Counted from the first letter of the stretch, positions 49,013 to 61,654 are shown. The stretch: 64,000 nt of DNA from Mucor racemosus (GCA_027405735.1 JAPEHQ010000012.1:1364001-1428000), one strand, 5' to 3'. Notes: generated by a model from the sequence alone, not told the origin. Program-made: numbers and translations.

Positions 49013-50394
49013 ATGGCATTAGGATTCGGTAATAGTAACAAAGTCAGTAAAAGTAAATCCTCAGATGAGGACGCTCCCAATAGCAACGATGTCGATAAAC
49101 TTTCAATGAAAAATCTCGATACCGCCGAGAAAAGTCAATTTAAAGAATTCAAAGAGTTTTTAAAGGTCGTTATTAGTTTTACTGGCGATCTTTCTTCACT
49201 GACTTGTCCTGCTTTCTTTTTGAATGGTTTGTCCTTATTAGAATATGGTACATACTGGGGTGATCATCCTTCTACTTTTACTGCAATCAATGATGCAAAA
49301 ACACCCGAAGGTATATACATGGACTTAACAAAATGACTTTAAAAATTAACATGCTAAATTGCTCATTTGTAGAACGTCTTTTGGCTATTTCTCGTTGGTT
49401 CATTTCTACACTTTACGGTAGTTATGCTTCTCGTTGTACCGATGGCAAGTATGAAAAGAAGCCTTATAATCCAATTTTGGGTGAACAATTCCATTGTGAT
49501 ATGGGTAATTCCAAATGTGTTTGTGAACAAGTTTGTCATCACCCCCCAATTTCCGCTTTTTATTTGGAAGATGAGAAGGCTGGTGTCTCATTAAATGGTC
49601 ATAGTAAGTTTGTTTTGTAATGCGCAATGTGGCTATTTTAAGAATATGACGTTTACACAATTTATAAATTAGGTGGTCAAAAGTCTAAATTCAAGGGCAC
49701 TTCCATCAAGGTAGAGCAAGTTGGTAGAGCCGTTTTGTATCTCAAACATTTCGATGAGCAATATATGATCGATTTCCCCGATCTCTTAATTCGTGGTGTA
49801 TTAACTGGCGGTGCTTACATTGAATTGGGTGGTTCCTGTACAATTATTGGCTCTAATGACACTAAAGCTGTCATTGAGTTTGTCCCTAAACCTTGGTTTG
49901 GTGGTGAATACAATCATATTAAGGGTTCTCTTTATGCCGGTGGTAAGTTATGTTACAACTTATCTGGTCGTTGGAGTCATCAGTCCTTCTTTAACAAGCC
50001 TAGTAATGATGCTAATGTTAAAAAGGAGCTTTTGTTTGATACCGAAGCTGAGGCTATGGCAGAGCGTGTCACTGTTCCTGTAGAAGAGCAAAATGAATTG
50101 GAAACTCACAAGATTTGGGGTCCTGTTACAGAGGCACTCAATGAAAAGAACTATAAGGTTGCTAATGCTGAAAAATCAAAGATTGAAGATTGGCAACGTG
50201 GTGTTCGTAAAGAGCGTGAGGAAAAGAAGGAAGTTTGGGAACCTAAATTGTTTGTTTTTGAAAAAGATATTGATGGTCCCAAGGGAGATGAATATCAACA
50301 AAAGAATGCTGATTTGAAGAAGAATATTGATTCTAAACATCATTTGGATGCTGGTGCTTGGACTTACAAGAATTCTCTTCATCTTCGCAAGTAA
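49013..50394 (+). CDS. Oxysterol-binding protein, Kes1/Osh4 type
   Basis: Three exons, 49013-49310, 49373-49603 and 49673-50394, give 416 aa. Short Osh proteins exchange sterol and PI4P between membranes. The protein is a bare ORD with no PH or ankyrin region. The lid and core segments are present: KPYNPILGEQF, then the OSBP fingerprint as EQVCHHPPISAF (the usual Ser after EQV is Cys), KPWFGGEYN and the KL-YNLSGRW strand region. The C-terminal R-E-R-E-E rich helix and WEPKLF, which coordinate PI4P in the family, are intact. The length agrees with yeast Osh4. Confidence 0.93.
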
Positions 50395-50517
50395 AAATAC
50401 TACTAATAATTAACTATCTAATATCTTGTTTTCCCATATTCCTTCCCATTTCCTCTCAATTCAACATTTTAATACACTCTTACTTATACAACAATCGCAA
50501 CTAGGCACAACTACAGC

Positions 50518-50579
<62 letters not shown>

Positions 50580-51148
50580 AACGCATATAAACATTGATGT
50601 AGAAATCTTTTTTTTTTTTTTTTTGATTATTTTTTCTTGTTGAATACGCAAATATTTATTTTATTTTATTACTTTTTAGTCTATGTATACAAAAGAATAT
50701 ACATGAAATAAAAAATCACGTTACATATGAACACTGTAAAGCACACGGATATGATTTTTTACCCGTTTAATTGCCATGTTTTTGTTACGTTATGGCGTAG
50801 CACAGAATGGCGTAGCTGTTTTTCAAAAAAAAAAAAAAAAAAAATGAAATGACCACATCCTTACGACTTTTTAGTACACAATTAATCCATTTTTGTGAAA
50901 AAAAATAATACTAGCCTAAACTTGAGATGTTGTGCATCAACGATCTACAAAGTTTATAAAAATATCTCACTTTTTGAACTCTTAAAAACTCTTTAGAGAT
51001 CGCTTAAATGTTCAGTTTCCGAGATTTTTTCCAGTCGCGGCACCTGTTTTTACGAAAGATGTGGTGCATGTACACGCACAAATAAAATCTTTTTTTTCAG
51101 CCTATTCACAAGCCCTTTTCCGTTATAAATATTCTGAAAAAACTAATC
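50395..51148. other. Intergenic with microsatellites
   Basis: Holds the (CAA)n run, a T-run at about 50606-50623 and an A-run at about 50826-50843. No gene. Confidence 0.6.
50514..50580. repeat. (CAA)n microsatellite
   Basis: About 22 uninterrupted or nearly uninterrupted CAA units in the 3' region of the OSBP gene. The same triplet encodes the polyQ tracts in the cyclin gene. Confidence 0.9.
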
Positions 51149-51888
51149 ATGTCAAGCTTAAAAGACTTTTACAATAATCCAGAAGTCGAAGAAGAGGAAG
51201 ATTCTGAAGACGATGAAGATTTTATTCCTGATGGTAAAATTAAACTGAATAATTTCATGAGGAAAGATGCTAACGTTTTTGTATCATAGAAAATGATAGC
51301 GATGATCAAGACGTAATTGAAGAAGATGACGACGAGGAAGAAGAAAAGGACATAGTTAAAATAAATGAAAAGTCCAAGGGCAAAAAGAGAGAGCTATCAG
51401 AACCAAAGTAAAGAAAAAAGCTGATATAGATATTCTATTTTTACATGATATTACTTTTTTTTAGAGAACAAGAGAGTACTAAAAAATCAAGGATTGATGC
51501 AATTTGGGCTGATATGAACAAAACAAAATCACCAGCACCACCACAGCCTAAAAATGAAGCCACAGCACCAACATCTACAGAAACTACAATTGAACCATCA
51601 GCCGTAATTGAAAAGAAACAAATTAAAAAACCTAAATCACCATTACAACTAAAAAGACCCAAATCTCAACTATCATCATTGGTTTCTAAATACAACATTA
51701 AAGAACCAAAAATGAACACACTTGAAAAAAGCAAATTAGATTGGCAAGGATATGTTGATAGAGAAGGAATTCGTGATGATCTCAAGTACAAAAATAAAGA
51801 CGGCTATATGGAAAAGGTTGCATTTCTTCAGCGTGTTGATGATAGACGATTAAATCAATTGAAACAAGGTCAAAGGAAAGAGAAATAG
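51149..51888 (+). CDS. swc5: Swc5/BCNT family SWR1-complex subunit
   Basis: Three exons, 51149-51233, 51290-51407 and 51465-51888, give 208 aa. Swc5 is needed for H2A.Z exchange by the SWR1 remodeller. The N-terminal third is strongly acidic (EEEEDSEDDEDF, then EEDDDEEEEKD), which in the family contacts histones. The C-terminus is a complete BCNT domain: LEKSKLDWQGYVDREGI, DDLKYKNKDGYM and FLQRVDDRR. The central part is low complexity, rich in P, K and T. Confidence 0.93.
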
Positions 51889-52325
51889 TAACGTGCTTCT
51901 TGTATTGATTGGCTATTGGTCCCGCTGAATACATTTTCATTCTTTGTAACCCTTTTGCCATAAAGCATTTTACATCATGTAACCATGTTTCTTGGCGTAG
52001 TTTATTTATCCTCAAGACATTAAAAAATACCAAGTAGAAACATGTCAAGTTGAATTTTATCTCTATTCTTAGTAATTTTAATAAAAAAAACGTACCTATT
52101 TTATGTGTATATGAACCCTCTATCATTGAATGGCAAAACCTGAACCAAAAAAAAAAAACAAAAAAAACTCAAATGTCTTAAAATAGACATTGAGCACTTT
52201 CCGTGTAAGATATAAACCCCTCATCCATTGAATAAATTTACCATATATCAAGTTTTTCTTATTTTAGTTTTTTCTCTTTTTTTTTTAACCTTTTTTTACA
52301 CACAATTCTATCAAGAAATTTTTAC
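51889..52325. other. Intergenic
   Basis: AT-rich. Terminator of swc5 and promoter of the GH9 gene; poly-A/poly-T tracts at about 52147-52168 and 52275-52285. No gene. Confidence 0.5.
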
Positions 52326-54230
52326 ATGGTTCGCCCAATTTCAATATTTTATAGTAGTATTGCTGTAATTGGCACTTTAACATCTACTGTAATTGCAGTT
52401 GACCAACCTACCACAGATGGTCTTTCAAATCCCCCTGGAGTCACAGGAAATGTACATTATGCAAATTTAATGAACAACTCGCTGTGGTTTTATGAAGCTC
52501 AACGTAGTGGTGATTTACCATCTAGTAATCGAGTACCATGGTAAATTCAATAGATAATTTAGCTCGGGTTTAAAAAATAGTAGGATGGTAACCATGACAA
52601 CCCAGACAATTAATAGTTTGGTGTCTCATTATTACTATTTCCCGACACAGTAAAGAGTGAATTATGCTAACAATCTTTGTATTTAGGCGTTCAGATTCTG
52701 CCTTGCAAGACGGCAGCGATAATAATGTCAATTTAACAGGCGGATATTACGACGCTGGGTAAGTAATTTTATATAGTAAATCACCACAATCTAATAGCCT
52801 TTTAGTGATTATTTAAAGTTTTCATTGCCATTATCTCATTCATTAACAGTCATTGCATGGGGTGCAATTCAATGGTTTGATGGTTATCAAAAAGCAAACC
52901 AAGTATCTTATTTAAGGGACATGTTGAAATGGGGCACTGATTGGATTATTCAAGCTCATCCAGATGCAAACACGTTTTATGTTCAAGTAGGCGATGGCGA
53001 TATCGATAATAACTATTGGGGTAATAATAAATACAAATAATTAATAGCAACTATTTTTAACCCTGAGATGCAACATCAATAGGTCCCGACACTGATATTC
53101 CAACACCTCGTCCTTCCTATCAAGTGAATAGAACGGCGATCGGTACGGATGCTGTGGCCATATCTGCCGCCGCATTAGCATCAGCCTCTTACTTATTTAG
53201 GAACAGTTTAAACGATACAACTTATGCTGATACATTATTACAACAGGCAACATCACTTTTTAATTTAGCTGACACTGCCCAGCCTCGTAATGTTTATGTT
53301 AATGCAATTCCTGCTATTGCAGATTACTATGGTACCAATAACTACACTAGTCAACTTACATTTGCTGCTCTTTGGATGTATAAGGCTTCTGGAAATGAAA
53401 CTTATAAAACAATGGCCTCAGATTACTTTGATCAATTCAATCTGGCTAGTTCTCCTATTGGTATTATGGATTGGAGTGATCAAACAGACGGTGTTTACAT
53501 CCTTGGTGCTGAGCTAGACTCAAGTAATACAAAGTATGCAACTGCTGCCAAGAAGGTTTTGGATGCTATTATTAATAGTAGCTCAGGTTCACCTTGTAGT
53601 TTCACCAACGGCGGCTTATTGTGGTGTGATGGTTACAGTAATGAAAACTCTCTTGTACCTGCTCAAGATATGGCCTTCTTGGCACTTTTATATAGTCAAC
53701 TTGATAGTTCCAAATCTTCTGCATATACAAAGTTTGCTACCAGTCAAATCGATTACATGCTTGGTAACAATTACATGTTGACTCCATATGTCTGTGGTAT
53801 TCATATGAATTCTCCCCGTAATCCTCATCATGCTGGTGCATCAGGTGGTACTGATATTGGTAATATTGATTCATCCCCACCAGAAGAAAAATACTTGTTA
53901 TATGGTGCCATTGTAGGTGGACCTGATAAAGAAGACAAGTTTTATGATATTCGTGATGATTATGCTCAAACTGAAGTTGCTCTTGATTACAATGCTCCAT
54001 TCCAAGGTTTAGTTGCTTACCAATTAAGTACAAATGCATCTGATCCTCCTTATGTTGCAATTACCGAACCTAGACCTGTTGTTAGTCGTACATCCAAGAT
54101 GCCAGGTTGGCTCATTGCTGTTATCGTCATTTGTGTCATTTTTGTTGTTGCTCTTACATCTTATATCTGTTGGTGGAAACGTGGATGTGGTCTCTGTCAG
54201 AGAAAATATGATAAAGCTGTATCTGCATAA
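52326..54230 (+). CDS. GH9 endoglucanase with signal peptide and C-terminal TM anchor
   Basis: Four exons, 52326-52540, 52687-52758, 52806-53020 and 53083-54230, give 549 aa. GH9 enzymes are inverting beta-1,4-glucanases. A hydrophobic signal peptide covers about residues 1-24. The catalytic aspartates sit in GGYYDAGDYLKF, rebuilt across intron 2. The HHR-type block is SPRNPHHAGASGG, and the general acid Glu lies in AQTEVALDYNAPFQG. After the domain a single TM helix (GWLIAVIVICVIFVVALTSY) is followed by a short basic, Cys-rich tail. The enzyme is therefore probably held at the plasma membrane facing the wall. Several N-x-S/T sites are present. GH9 is patchily distributed in fungi, so the gene is noteworthy. 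No carbohydrate-binding module is seen. Confidence 0.93.
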
Positions 54231-55039
54231 TGTAAATTTATTTCCTTTTTCCTGCCCCCCCTTTTTTTTTTCTTGTAAAATAATAAAAAATATCATGTTC
54301 AAATGCTGAACCTTAGACATCTAGATCATCATCCATAATTCACACATTTTGGAAAATCTATTTTTGACAGCAAGTATGAAAATAAAACTCTTTATTTCAA
54401 TAATTATTTGATGCATCAAAATTTATTTGTGAAACTATCGCTTGTGTACAAATGTAGATCGTTGTATTAATTTACTGTTCTCAGGAAAAATGACTATAAT
54501 TATATAATCATATCTGTTTATAGTTAAATATACTAAATAGACAGTTTAAAATGATAATCACTCAAAAATCAATTTCATATAAAATGTTTTATTTTCACAC
54601 CATTTGTTGAATGCAGATGTACATCTAAATCAACTTTTTCAATGTGAAATGTTCCTTTGATAAACTCATAATTACTTTTATGATAACGTGTGGGACATTT
54701 AATTGTATTAGGACGCAATGATTACGCAACGATATTTTATCTATAGTATCTGTTGAGAACAGCCATCTAACTATAATAAATTTCGTTAGAAGTAAATGCG
54801 AATAAATGAGATCCTATATTAAAGAAATGTACTTCCTCTCAGCCAATATTCCGCTCAAGCGTTAATTGCTAATTGGAAAAGGCACGGCGACTTTTAACCA
54901 ATTTAACATCCAAGGGCGGATACCTAAAATCTATGGAATTCCAGATTGAAAGGTGGTACCATTGCGGTTGTACTCCATTTTTAGACTTAGTAGACTAGTA
55001 TTTTAAAAAGAGCATAAACAGTAATCATGATCCTTTTTT

Positions 55040-55720
55040 TTTTTTTTTTTTTTTTTTGAGAAAACAAAAATTTTTCATGTAATTTAGGCTTCAGTCAGTT
55101 TTGAATAAATTTTCAAGAGTTCACAGTTCTATGTATTAAGAAATAACCAAGTACGACATCGTAAATTACAACATAAAACCGCTTGATTTACAAAAAACTC
55201 TTAAATTTCAGTTTTTCAGGCTGAAATGCGGAAATTAAATTTTCATTTTTCTTTTGTTCCGTTTAGTCGATTTTGTCATTTCAGAAAAAAAAAATATTGG
55301 ATTTTCTAAATTTACAAGCAGATTTTATCATTAGAGTTAAAAAAAAAATATGTACATGTACCAAATTTTAATTGTTTTTTAAAAATAAAAAAAATTAACT
55401 TAATTTATTGTAAAAATATAACGAAATAATTCTTCAATTAAAAAACTGTTTTTGGAGCAAAACAGCACATTTTAAATAAACAATTTTTATTATTGTAATA
55501 AAATAAAATGTATAAAGATCATATCTATAATTTTTACTAATAAAGTTTTGTATTTAAGGGCTGTTTTTGCTCTGAAAAATTGAAATTTTCATTTTTGGCC
55601 AATTTCGACGAGGGTTTACAAGGAAAAATTTGGGATCGAAAATGTCCGCTAAATTTTCTGAATTTTCAGATTTTGTCTGCTTGAATGTCAAGTAAACTTG
55701 ATATTTTGCAACCCTAATTA
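55040..55720 (+). repeat. Diverged R1-family repeat
   Basis: Shares the order of blocks with R1 copy A: AATTAAAAAACTGTTTTTGG, then GCAAAACAGCAC, ATCATATCTATAATTTTTAC, GTATTTAAGG and ATGTCCGCTAAATTTTCTGA. Identity is low between blocks, so it is an old or subfamily copy. Confidence 0.5.
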
Positions 55721-56910
55721 CCCAATTCTTTCTTAAACCATATTATATGTTACCAGTATACTCTTGATAGATTATTATCAATACTTGAAATTAGTTTATT
55801 GGGGAAGAAGTTTGATAATAGACTAACATTTCCGTAAAATGATGATTATGAATATGAATTGAAAATTAAGAGTTATTGTAATGTAATGTGTAAAACGTAC
55901 ATAGCTTTGATAGTACATAGCTTCAACAGTACAACACGTATAAACTAAATTTTTAAGTAGACGCTGCATCAGTTTATCATTTAGGTTCATTTATATTCTG
56001 ATTCCTGTAAAAGTAATGGTTATTTGAATTACAAATTGACCATAAATGTGCTTTTTTAGGTAACATTGAATGTAAAAGTGTTAAGATCATCAATTTCATG
56101 CGAGATACAGCAGCATTTACAGGTGTTTTAGATAGTTTGTACCACTGAGAGAGAATAATACAGTGATTTGCGTTCGAAAATAATAAAAATTAAGTTTTAC
56201 AGATTTTGAGATTATTTTTATAGTTGAATAGTAAATTTTATGGACAAACAGAAAATATTTTCATCATCAATACAAATACTATACGAAAAATTCTTTTAGC
56301 CATTTTGCATTGGTCAATAATATTAATATTACTTTATCATTATTCTCCAATTTTCGTGGCAATTGGATTTTCATAGGGTTTTTTAACATACATGGTGAGA
56401 TTTTCGTCTTTATCATTTTCCTCAATTCTTCTGTACGGACTGCCCATTGTTCTATCTATAATAGTCTATTTGAAAGATACGAATATATAAAACTCACATA
56501 ATTGTTATATTAACCAATAATTATCTTTACTTGATTTAACTTTTCAATTATGTAGAAGGTAAAGACAAGATATCATCAGAATCATTGCTTAAAAAACGAA
56601 ACCTATTCAGTTTCATCATTCGGTACTGGCTGTTATTGAGCAATCGTCGGTATAGACTAGAAACTATCTTGAAGCAATCTTTATATCATTGTTTTTGCTT
56701 TGGCTTTTGATCAAATGCATTTTGTCTTCTTTCTTCTCTTCTGTCTTTTTTTATTTTCCACAATTACTTGCATATTGCGACATGCAGCCACTACATCACT
56801 TTTAACTCTCTTAAAATCATTTTTAAGGTTCAAATTTCGGATGACAGCGGCTTGTTGGATTAGCGACATTAATGAGAAGATGCAACAGTCAGTTGATGAT
56901 AAAAGAAATA

Positions 56911-56914
<4 letters not shown>

Positions 56915-56947
<33 letters not shown>
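56915..56947. repeat. (AG)n microsatellite
   Basis: About 16 AG units. Confidence 0.9.
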
Positions 56948-56950
<3 letters not shown>

Positions 56951-58032
56951 TTAAAATCAAAATAAGAAATTGAAATAGTGTCAATTATGATGTTGAATCG
57001 AAACCAGGACAAAAATAACATTTACAATGCACGACTATCGAATAGATGTTTGCGCATCTGTGTGCCTGCAATTGATTTTAGACGGTACTCTTGTAATAAC
57101 AATGTCATATTGATGTTGCCTACTATCCACTTTATTGAGCAAATATTCATATATTAGTAAAATAGTACTATCATATTGTAAATAAAAACTGACTTTTGGA
57201 TATTTATCTTCATCGTCCCCAAAATCTGTCTCATCGTAAGTGCTGCTAAGGTAAGCGTTAACATACTTCTTCTTCTTTTCTTTAGGCACACTGTTCTAAA
57301 ACCAATTTGAAGAACTTTCTTCATCATCTGAAGCTGTGCATTTTAATGACACATTATTGATAGTGACATATTCTTGAGGTTCTGTGATCAACAAGCCATA
57401 GTTGTTGATAGTTGAAAATAAAGAATAATAATAAAAAAAGTCTTTGTAATACAATATCATGGTTTTCCGTTTTTTTTATGAATTGGTTTGTATAGTTTAT
57501 ATGGCATTTTGTATATAAAGCGAGAGAGATGGCGTATTTTCTCATTCTTTCGTTTGAAATTTTGATGTATTTTATAGTTTACTAAAGCTAAAAAGAAACA
57601 AAGATTATATACTGTATATATATATTTGATAACAATGCCATTGTATTGACAACATTGCAGGCTCTTTGTTTGAAATGTATTGGTTCATTAAGAATCATTA
57701 TTATGGCCGTTAATAATAATAACAATGAATTGCTGGACAAAGACATCAAATACTCTATGGATATTGGCATTTTCTCTCAGAAAAATGATAGTTAATTCGG
57801 AAAATACTGTACACAGATACTAGTATATTTTAGGACGTATCTAATAGTGTTCTATTTTTACATAAAAAGCTTTTTCCATCATAAATCTTGTATTTGGCCT
57901 ACTTTATCCATGGATGAGTAGCAGGATATGCCATTTTCGTTTATAAATCCCGCACACCATTTTGAATGAAGCCACCCTGCCCATCCCCTTACACTTTTCA
58001 TTTAATTTATTTACGAATATACTTTATTGGGA

Positions 58033-59670
58033 ATGTTTAAAGCTTCAATAAATCTATTACGTTATCAACCCAAAAAGCCTCTCACAAGCATATCATGTCG
58101 TTTTATGGTTACTATACCAGGTAAATTACACTCTATCAATTCCTTTTTGCTCAATAGAACATTAACAGCTACAATCAACAGATTTACACCCAGAAAAAAA
58201 GTCGAAAAGCAATGTAAGTTGTAGTATATTGCATGCTTTTAAAGCTGATACTAAACAACCAATAAACACATACAGTTTCAATTAAAAACACCCAAAGGAA
58301 CCCGAGATTACAATGAAAAAGAGATGGCAGTTCGTCAAGATCTCTTCAACACCATTACAAAAATATTCCAACGTCATGGAGGTGTTACTATTGATACGCC
58401 CGTATTCGAAATGAGAGATATTTTGAGTGGAAAATATGGCGAGGATAGTAAACTCATTTATGATTTGGCAGACCAGGGAGGAGAAGATTGTTCATTAAGA
58501 TACGATTTGACAGTACCTTTTGCCAGATACCTCGCAATGCAGGGTAAAAAAGACGCGCAGCAAATGAAACGTTATCAAATTGCCAAAGTGTATAGACGAG
58601 ATCAACCCATCATGACAAAAGGCCGATTAAGGGAATTTTATCAATGTGATTTCGATATTGCTGGTGCTTACGATTCCATGATACCAGATGCTGAGATTTT
58701 GAAAATTTTAAGCGATACAATGGATGCCGTCAAGATTCCATTTCACATCAAATTAAATCATCGACAAATATTAGATGGTATTTTTGAGGTGTGTGGTGTG
58801 CCACAAGGGCAAATTAGATCCATATCTGCTGCTGTAGATAAATTAGACAAATTACCATGGGAGGATGTAAAAAAAGAGATGGTTCAAGAAAAGGGATTGG
58901 CAGAAGATGCTGCTGATCGCATTGGAGAATACGTTCAAATGGTCAAAGATACACCCAGTTTGTTGGATTATTTACAAAATGATCAAAAATTAATGGCACA
59001 TGCAGGTGCTTCCAAAGGATTGGCAGATGTTAAACTGCTTTTAGAGTTTTTAGAGGTCTTCAACGTTCGTGATCGAGTCAAGCTGGACTTGAGTTTAGCT
59101 CGTGGGTTAGATTATTACACTGGCATTATTTATGAAGCTATTACAGATAAATCAGAGGGTGTTGGATCCATTGCAGCTGGTGGACGTTATGATAATCTTG
59201 TGGGGATGTTTTCAGGTACAAATAAAGCTGGAAAGCCCAAAACAATCCCATGTGTCGGTGTCTCCATTGGAGTAGAACGTGTTTTTTCAATTTTGATGTC
59301 TCGACAAAATGCCAATGCTATCAAGAGCAATGCAACTCAAGTTTATGTTATTTCAGTGGGCGATGGACTTTTGAAAGAACGTATGGAACTTGTGCAGGAA
59401 TTATGGAATGCAGGCATTAATGCTTCATTTACACTAAAAAACAAACCAAAACTTGAAAAGCAATGGCTCGCCTGTGAAAAAGAACAAATTCCATTTGCTG
59501 TAATTGTTGGCAAAGATGAAATTGAAAATGGCAAAATTAGAATTAAAGATATGAGAACAAAGAATTTAGATCAAGGAGGTGGATTGATTTTAGACAGAAA
59601 AGATATGGTTGATGAATTAAAGAAAAAAGCAGAGAATGGCCTCTTTATTGATAAAATGTACAATAACTAA
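58033..59670 (+). CDS. HTS1: Histidyl-tRNA synthetase (likely dual cytosolic/mitochondrial)
   Basis: Three exons, 58033-58120, 58182-58213 and 58276-59670, give 504 aa. The enzyme charges tRNA-His. Class II motifs are all present: motif 1 around [12 protein letters not shown], motif 2 [15 protein letters not shown], the histidine loops [14 protein letters not shown] and AAGGRYDNL, and motif 3 GVSIGVERV, followed by the anticodon-binding domain. The second exon is only 32 nt. The obvious reading of 58033-58213 as one exon leaves the downstream frame out of phase; removing the 61-bp intron 58121-58181 restores it. The first ATG gives a basic, Ser-rich, acid-free N-terminus suited to mitochondrial import. 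A second in-frame ATG at 58105 (MVTIPDLHPEKK) would give a cytosolic form. Yeast HTS1 uses the same two-start strategy. Confidence 0.93.
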
Positions 59671-59738
59671 AATAAATATACTGTTAATGATTTAGGTGGT
59701 ATGTTTGATAGTGATGATGATAATGATGATATAAATAT

Positions 59739-60518
59739 TTAGTGAGGTTTACGGAATTCTGGCAGAAAACTTCTCGGATCTCTGCTGGACATCCTTGGCG
59801 GTAAAGGAGGAGAATCAGATGCTTGTATATTACTAGAGATTGTTGGTATCTGATGAATACTTAAATCTCGAGTTTCATTGCAAATGTCGTTTTTGATTCT
59901 AGAAAATTCCCTTTCATCTTCTTCTATTGTGGCGTTGTTCTAAGAAACATGTTTAGTATGCTTTTGATAATGTATATTCATTATGATTGTTACTTTTATC
60001 TGCAATAGTCTGGCATAGCTGTGGTCTCTTTCTTCTAAACGTATATCAGATGTAGGAAATCCTTTTATCTGGCCATATTTATCACTAGCCTGATGATTAT
60101 TCTTGGCCATTTGTAATATTTCAACGATTTCATTTACATGATCATTTAAAAAGTCATCGCCTTTGATGACTTCAAGTTTGGCAAAAGGGCGAGGGGGAAT
60201 ATGTAAATCGTTAGATGGCGTTTTTCGCCTGTTTGCAATCTTTTCAAATTTATAGGCTTTCAATCTTTGTATTGCTCTGAATCTCTTCATATGCCTTTTT
60301 TTGTCTAACTGGTAATGATATTTATTTAAAGCATAATCCAAAGGGGTATCCGCAGGTAAATATATATCAGCATCGCTACATAGTTTATAATTTTGTATTG
60401 AGATAAATATCAATGTTTTATTACTGAAAAATAGCAATTATAAAAAGCTTCATTTGATTTACCTGTTAGAAGGTTCCTGTTCTAACCAGAACAAGAGTGG
60501 ATCCACTTGATTAGACAT
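59739..60518 (-). CDS. Unrecognised 228-aa basic protein
   Basis: Three exons, 60518-60463, 60423-59994 and 59939-59739, join in phase; the first intron is only 39 bp. I do not recognise the family. The N-terminus is MSNQVDPLLFWLEQEPS. The centre is highly basic and probably helical (KKRHMKRFRAIQRLKAYKFE), then PPRPF and a second helical stretch with LNDHVNEIVEILQMAKNN. The tail has EEDEREFSRIKND and a Pro-rich end (SPPLPPRMSSRDPRSF). No signal peptide, TM helix or enzyme motif. It lies tail-to-tail with the HisRS gene, the stop codons about 70 bp apart. Consistent phase and composition argue for a real gene. Confidence 0.65.
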
Positions 60519-60624
60519 TTATAAGATTTTCTCAAAGAATGAATATTAGAACAAAGAGTGTAGTACATTTTCTGTTAAACACGACAGATACCGGTTTATC
60601 ACTTTATTAAAACGTCACATTAAA

Positions 60625-61654
60625 TTAGGCTTTGAAGAGACCATTTCTATCTGCAACGTTGAATCTTAATGATACAATATCTTTATCTGCTTTTCCAGGC
60701 TTCATACCAGCAGTAATAACATCGCCTGCTTTAACTGGACCAACACCAGAAGGTGTACCTGTCAAAATAACATCTCCTACTTCAAGTTTCATAATGGAAG
60801 AAATGTATTCAATCAAGGAAGGAACGCTACGATCTTTATCAATATGCAACGCTTGGTCATTTGGTTATTAAAACTTACTTGAAGATCATATCTTTTGTAT
60901 TTCCTTGTTGACGGAACTTGTCATTTACCTTGAGCCAAAGATCAATATCTGCAGTATCAGTAAAACTATCCTTGGGAATAAATTCACTTGAATAGCCACA
61001 GAAACAAATTAGAGATTATGCTTTCTGGATTAATTTAATTTCGATCTGGTTTACCTAATGGGTGAGAATGTGTCGAAACCCTTTGAAGCACTCCAAGGTA
61101 AACCCTTCTTCTTTGCATCATTCTAAGTCAAACATGAGTAAGCATTGATTTTTCGATATGTTCCTATGTCAATATTTACCTGAAGATTTCTGGCAGTACA
61201 GTCAATTGCCAATGCATAACCTTTTATCAAAATAGTATTAATATATGATTGCAATACCCCAAATATACATTATATAAAGTACCTGCAACATGGTCCATAA
61301 CCTTAGAAGCAGGGCAATCGCGAGTTTCTCTACCCATAACTACTGCTAATTCGACTATAATATTCTGAAATTAGTATATACAACATTGAAGATATCTAAA
61401 TCATCTTACTTTCATGATGAACATCACATCCATTAGGGATTTCAATAGTTCCACCATTAGCCAAGTAGGAAGAAGTAGGCTTCAAGAAGAAGAATGGTGA
61501 TTTAGGTACTGCATTACCCAACTCTTTGGCGTGTTCACTTTATAGATCATTTAATAAATACTTTAGGATGTTCTATATTATTAACTATTTACCTGAAATT
61601 TCTGCCAATGGCTACGATTTTTTTGCCAGATGTTAAGAACGTACGGGCAGACAT
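60625..61654 (-). CDS. Fumarylacetoacetate hydrolase-domain protein (FAHD1 type)
   Basis: Seven short exons, 61654-61593, 61537-61410, 61354-61283, 61220-61180, 61122-61055, 60986-60879 and 60826-60625, give 226 aa, the FAHD1 length. FAHD1 enzymes are mitochondrial acylpyruvases/oxaloacetate decarboxylases. Metal and active-site text is complete: VAIGRNF at the N-terminus, [20 protein letters not shown] (metal-binding E-x-E across intron 2), [30 protein letters not shown] and [11 protein letters not shown]. Two acceptors were chosen by phase and family match: TTATAG before 61354, and GATCGTAG before 60826. An obvious earlier AG in each intron would break the frame. No presequence is evident. 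Confidence 0.92.

Larger units (their letters stand above)
54231..58032. other. Long intergenic region with old repeats and ORF debris
   Basis: Contains a poly-T run (about 55029-55056), a diverged R1-like repeat, an (AG)n run and AT-rich DNA. Small hydrophobic ORFs at 56310-56501 and 56700-56915 (+) and a minus-strand reading frame at 57360-57035 (broken by one TAG; EPQEYVTINNVSLKCTASDD, then KEKKKKYVNAYLSSTYDETD) look like gene debris, but no family was recognised. Confidence 0.45.

Noticed and set aside
58121..58213. Reading 58033-58213 as one exon of HisRS
   Set aside because: It leaves the body of the enzyme out of frame; only removing 58121-58181 restores phase.
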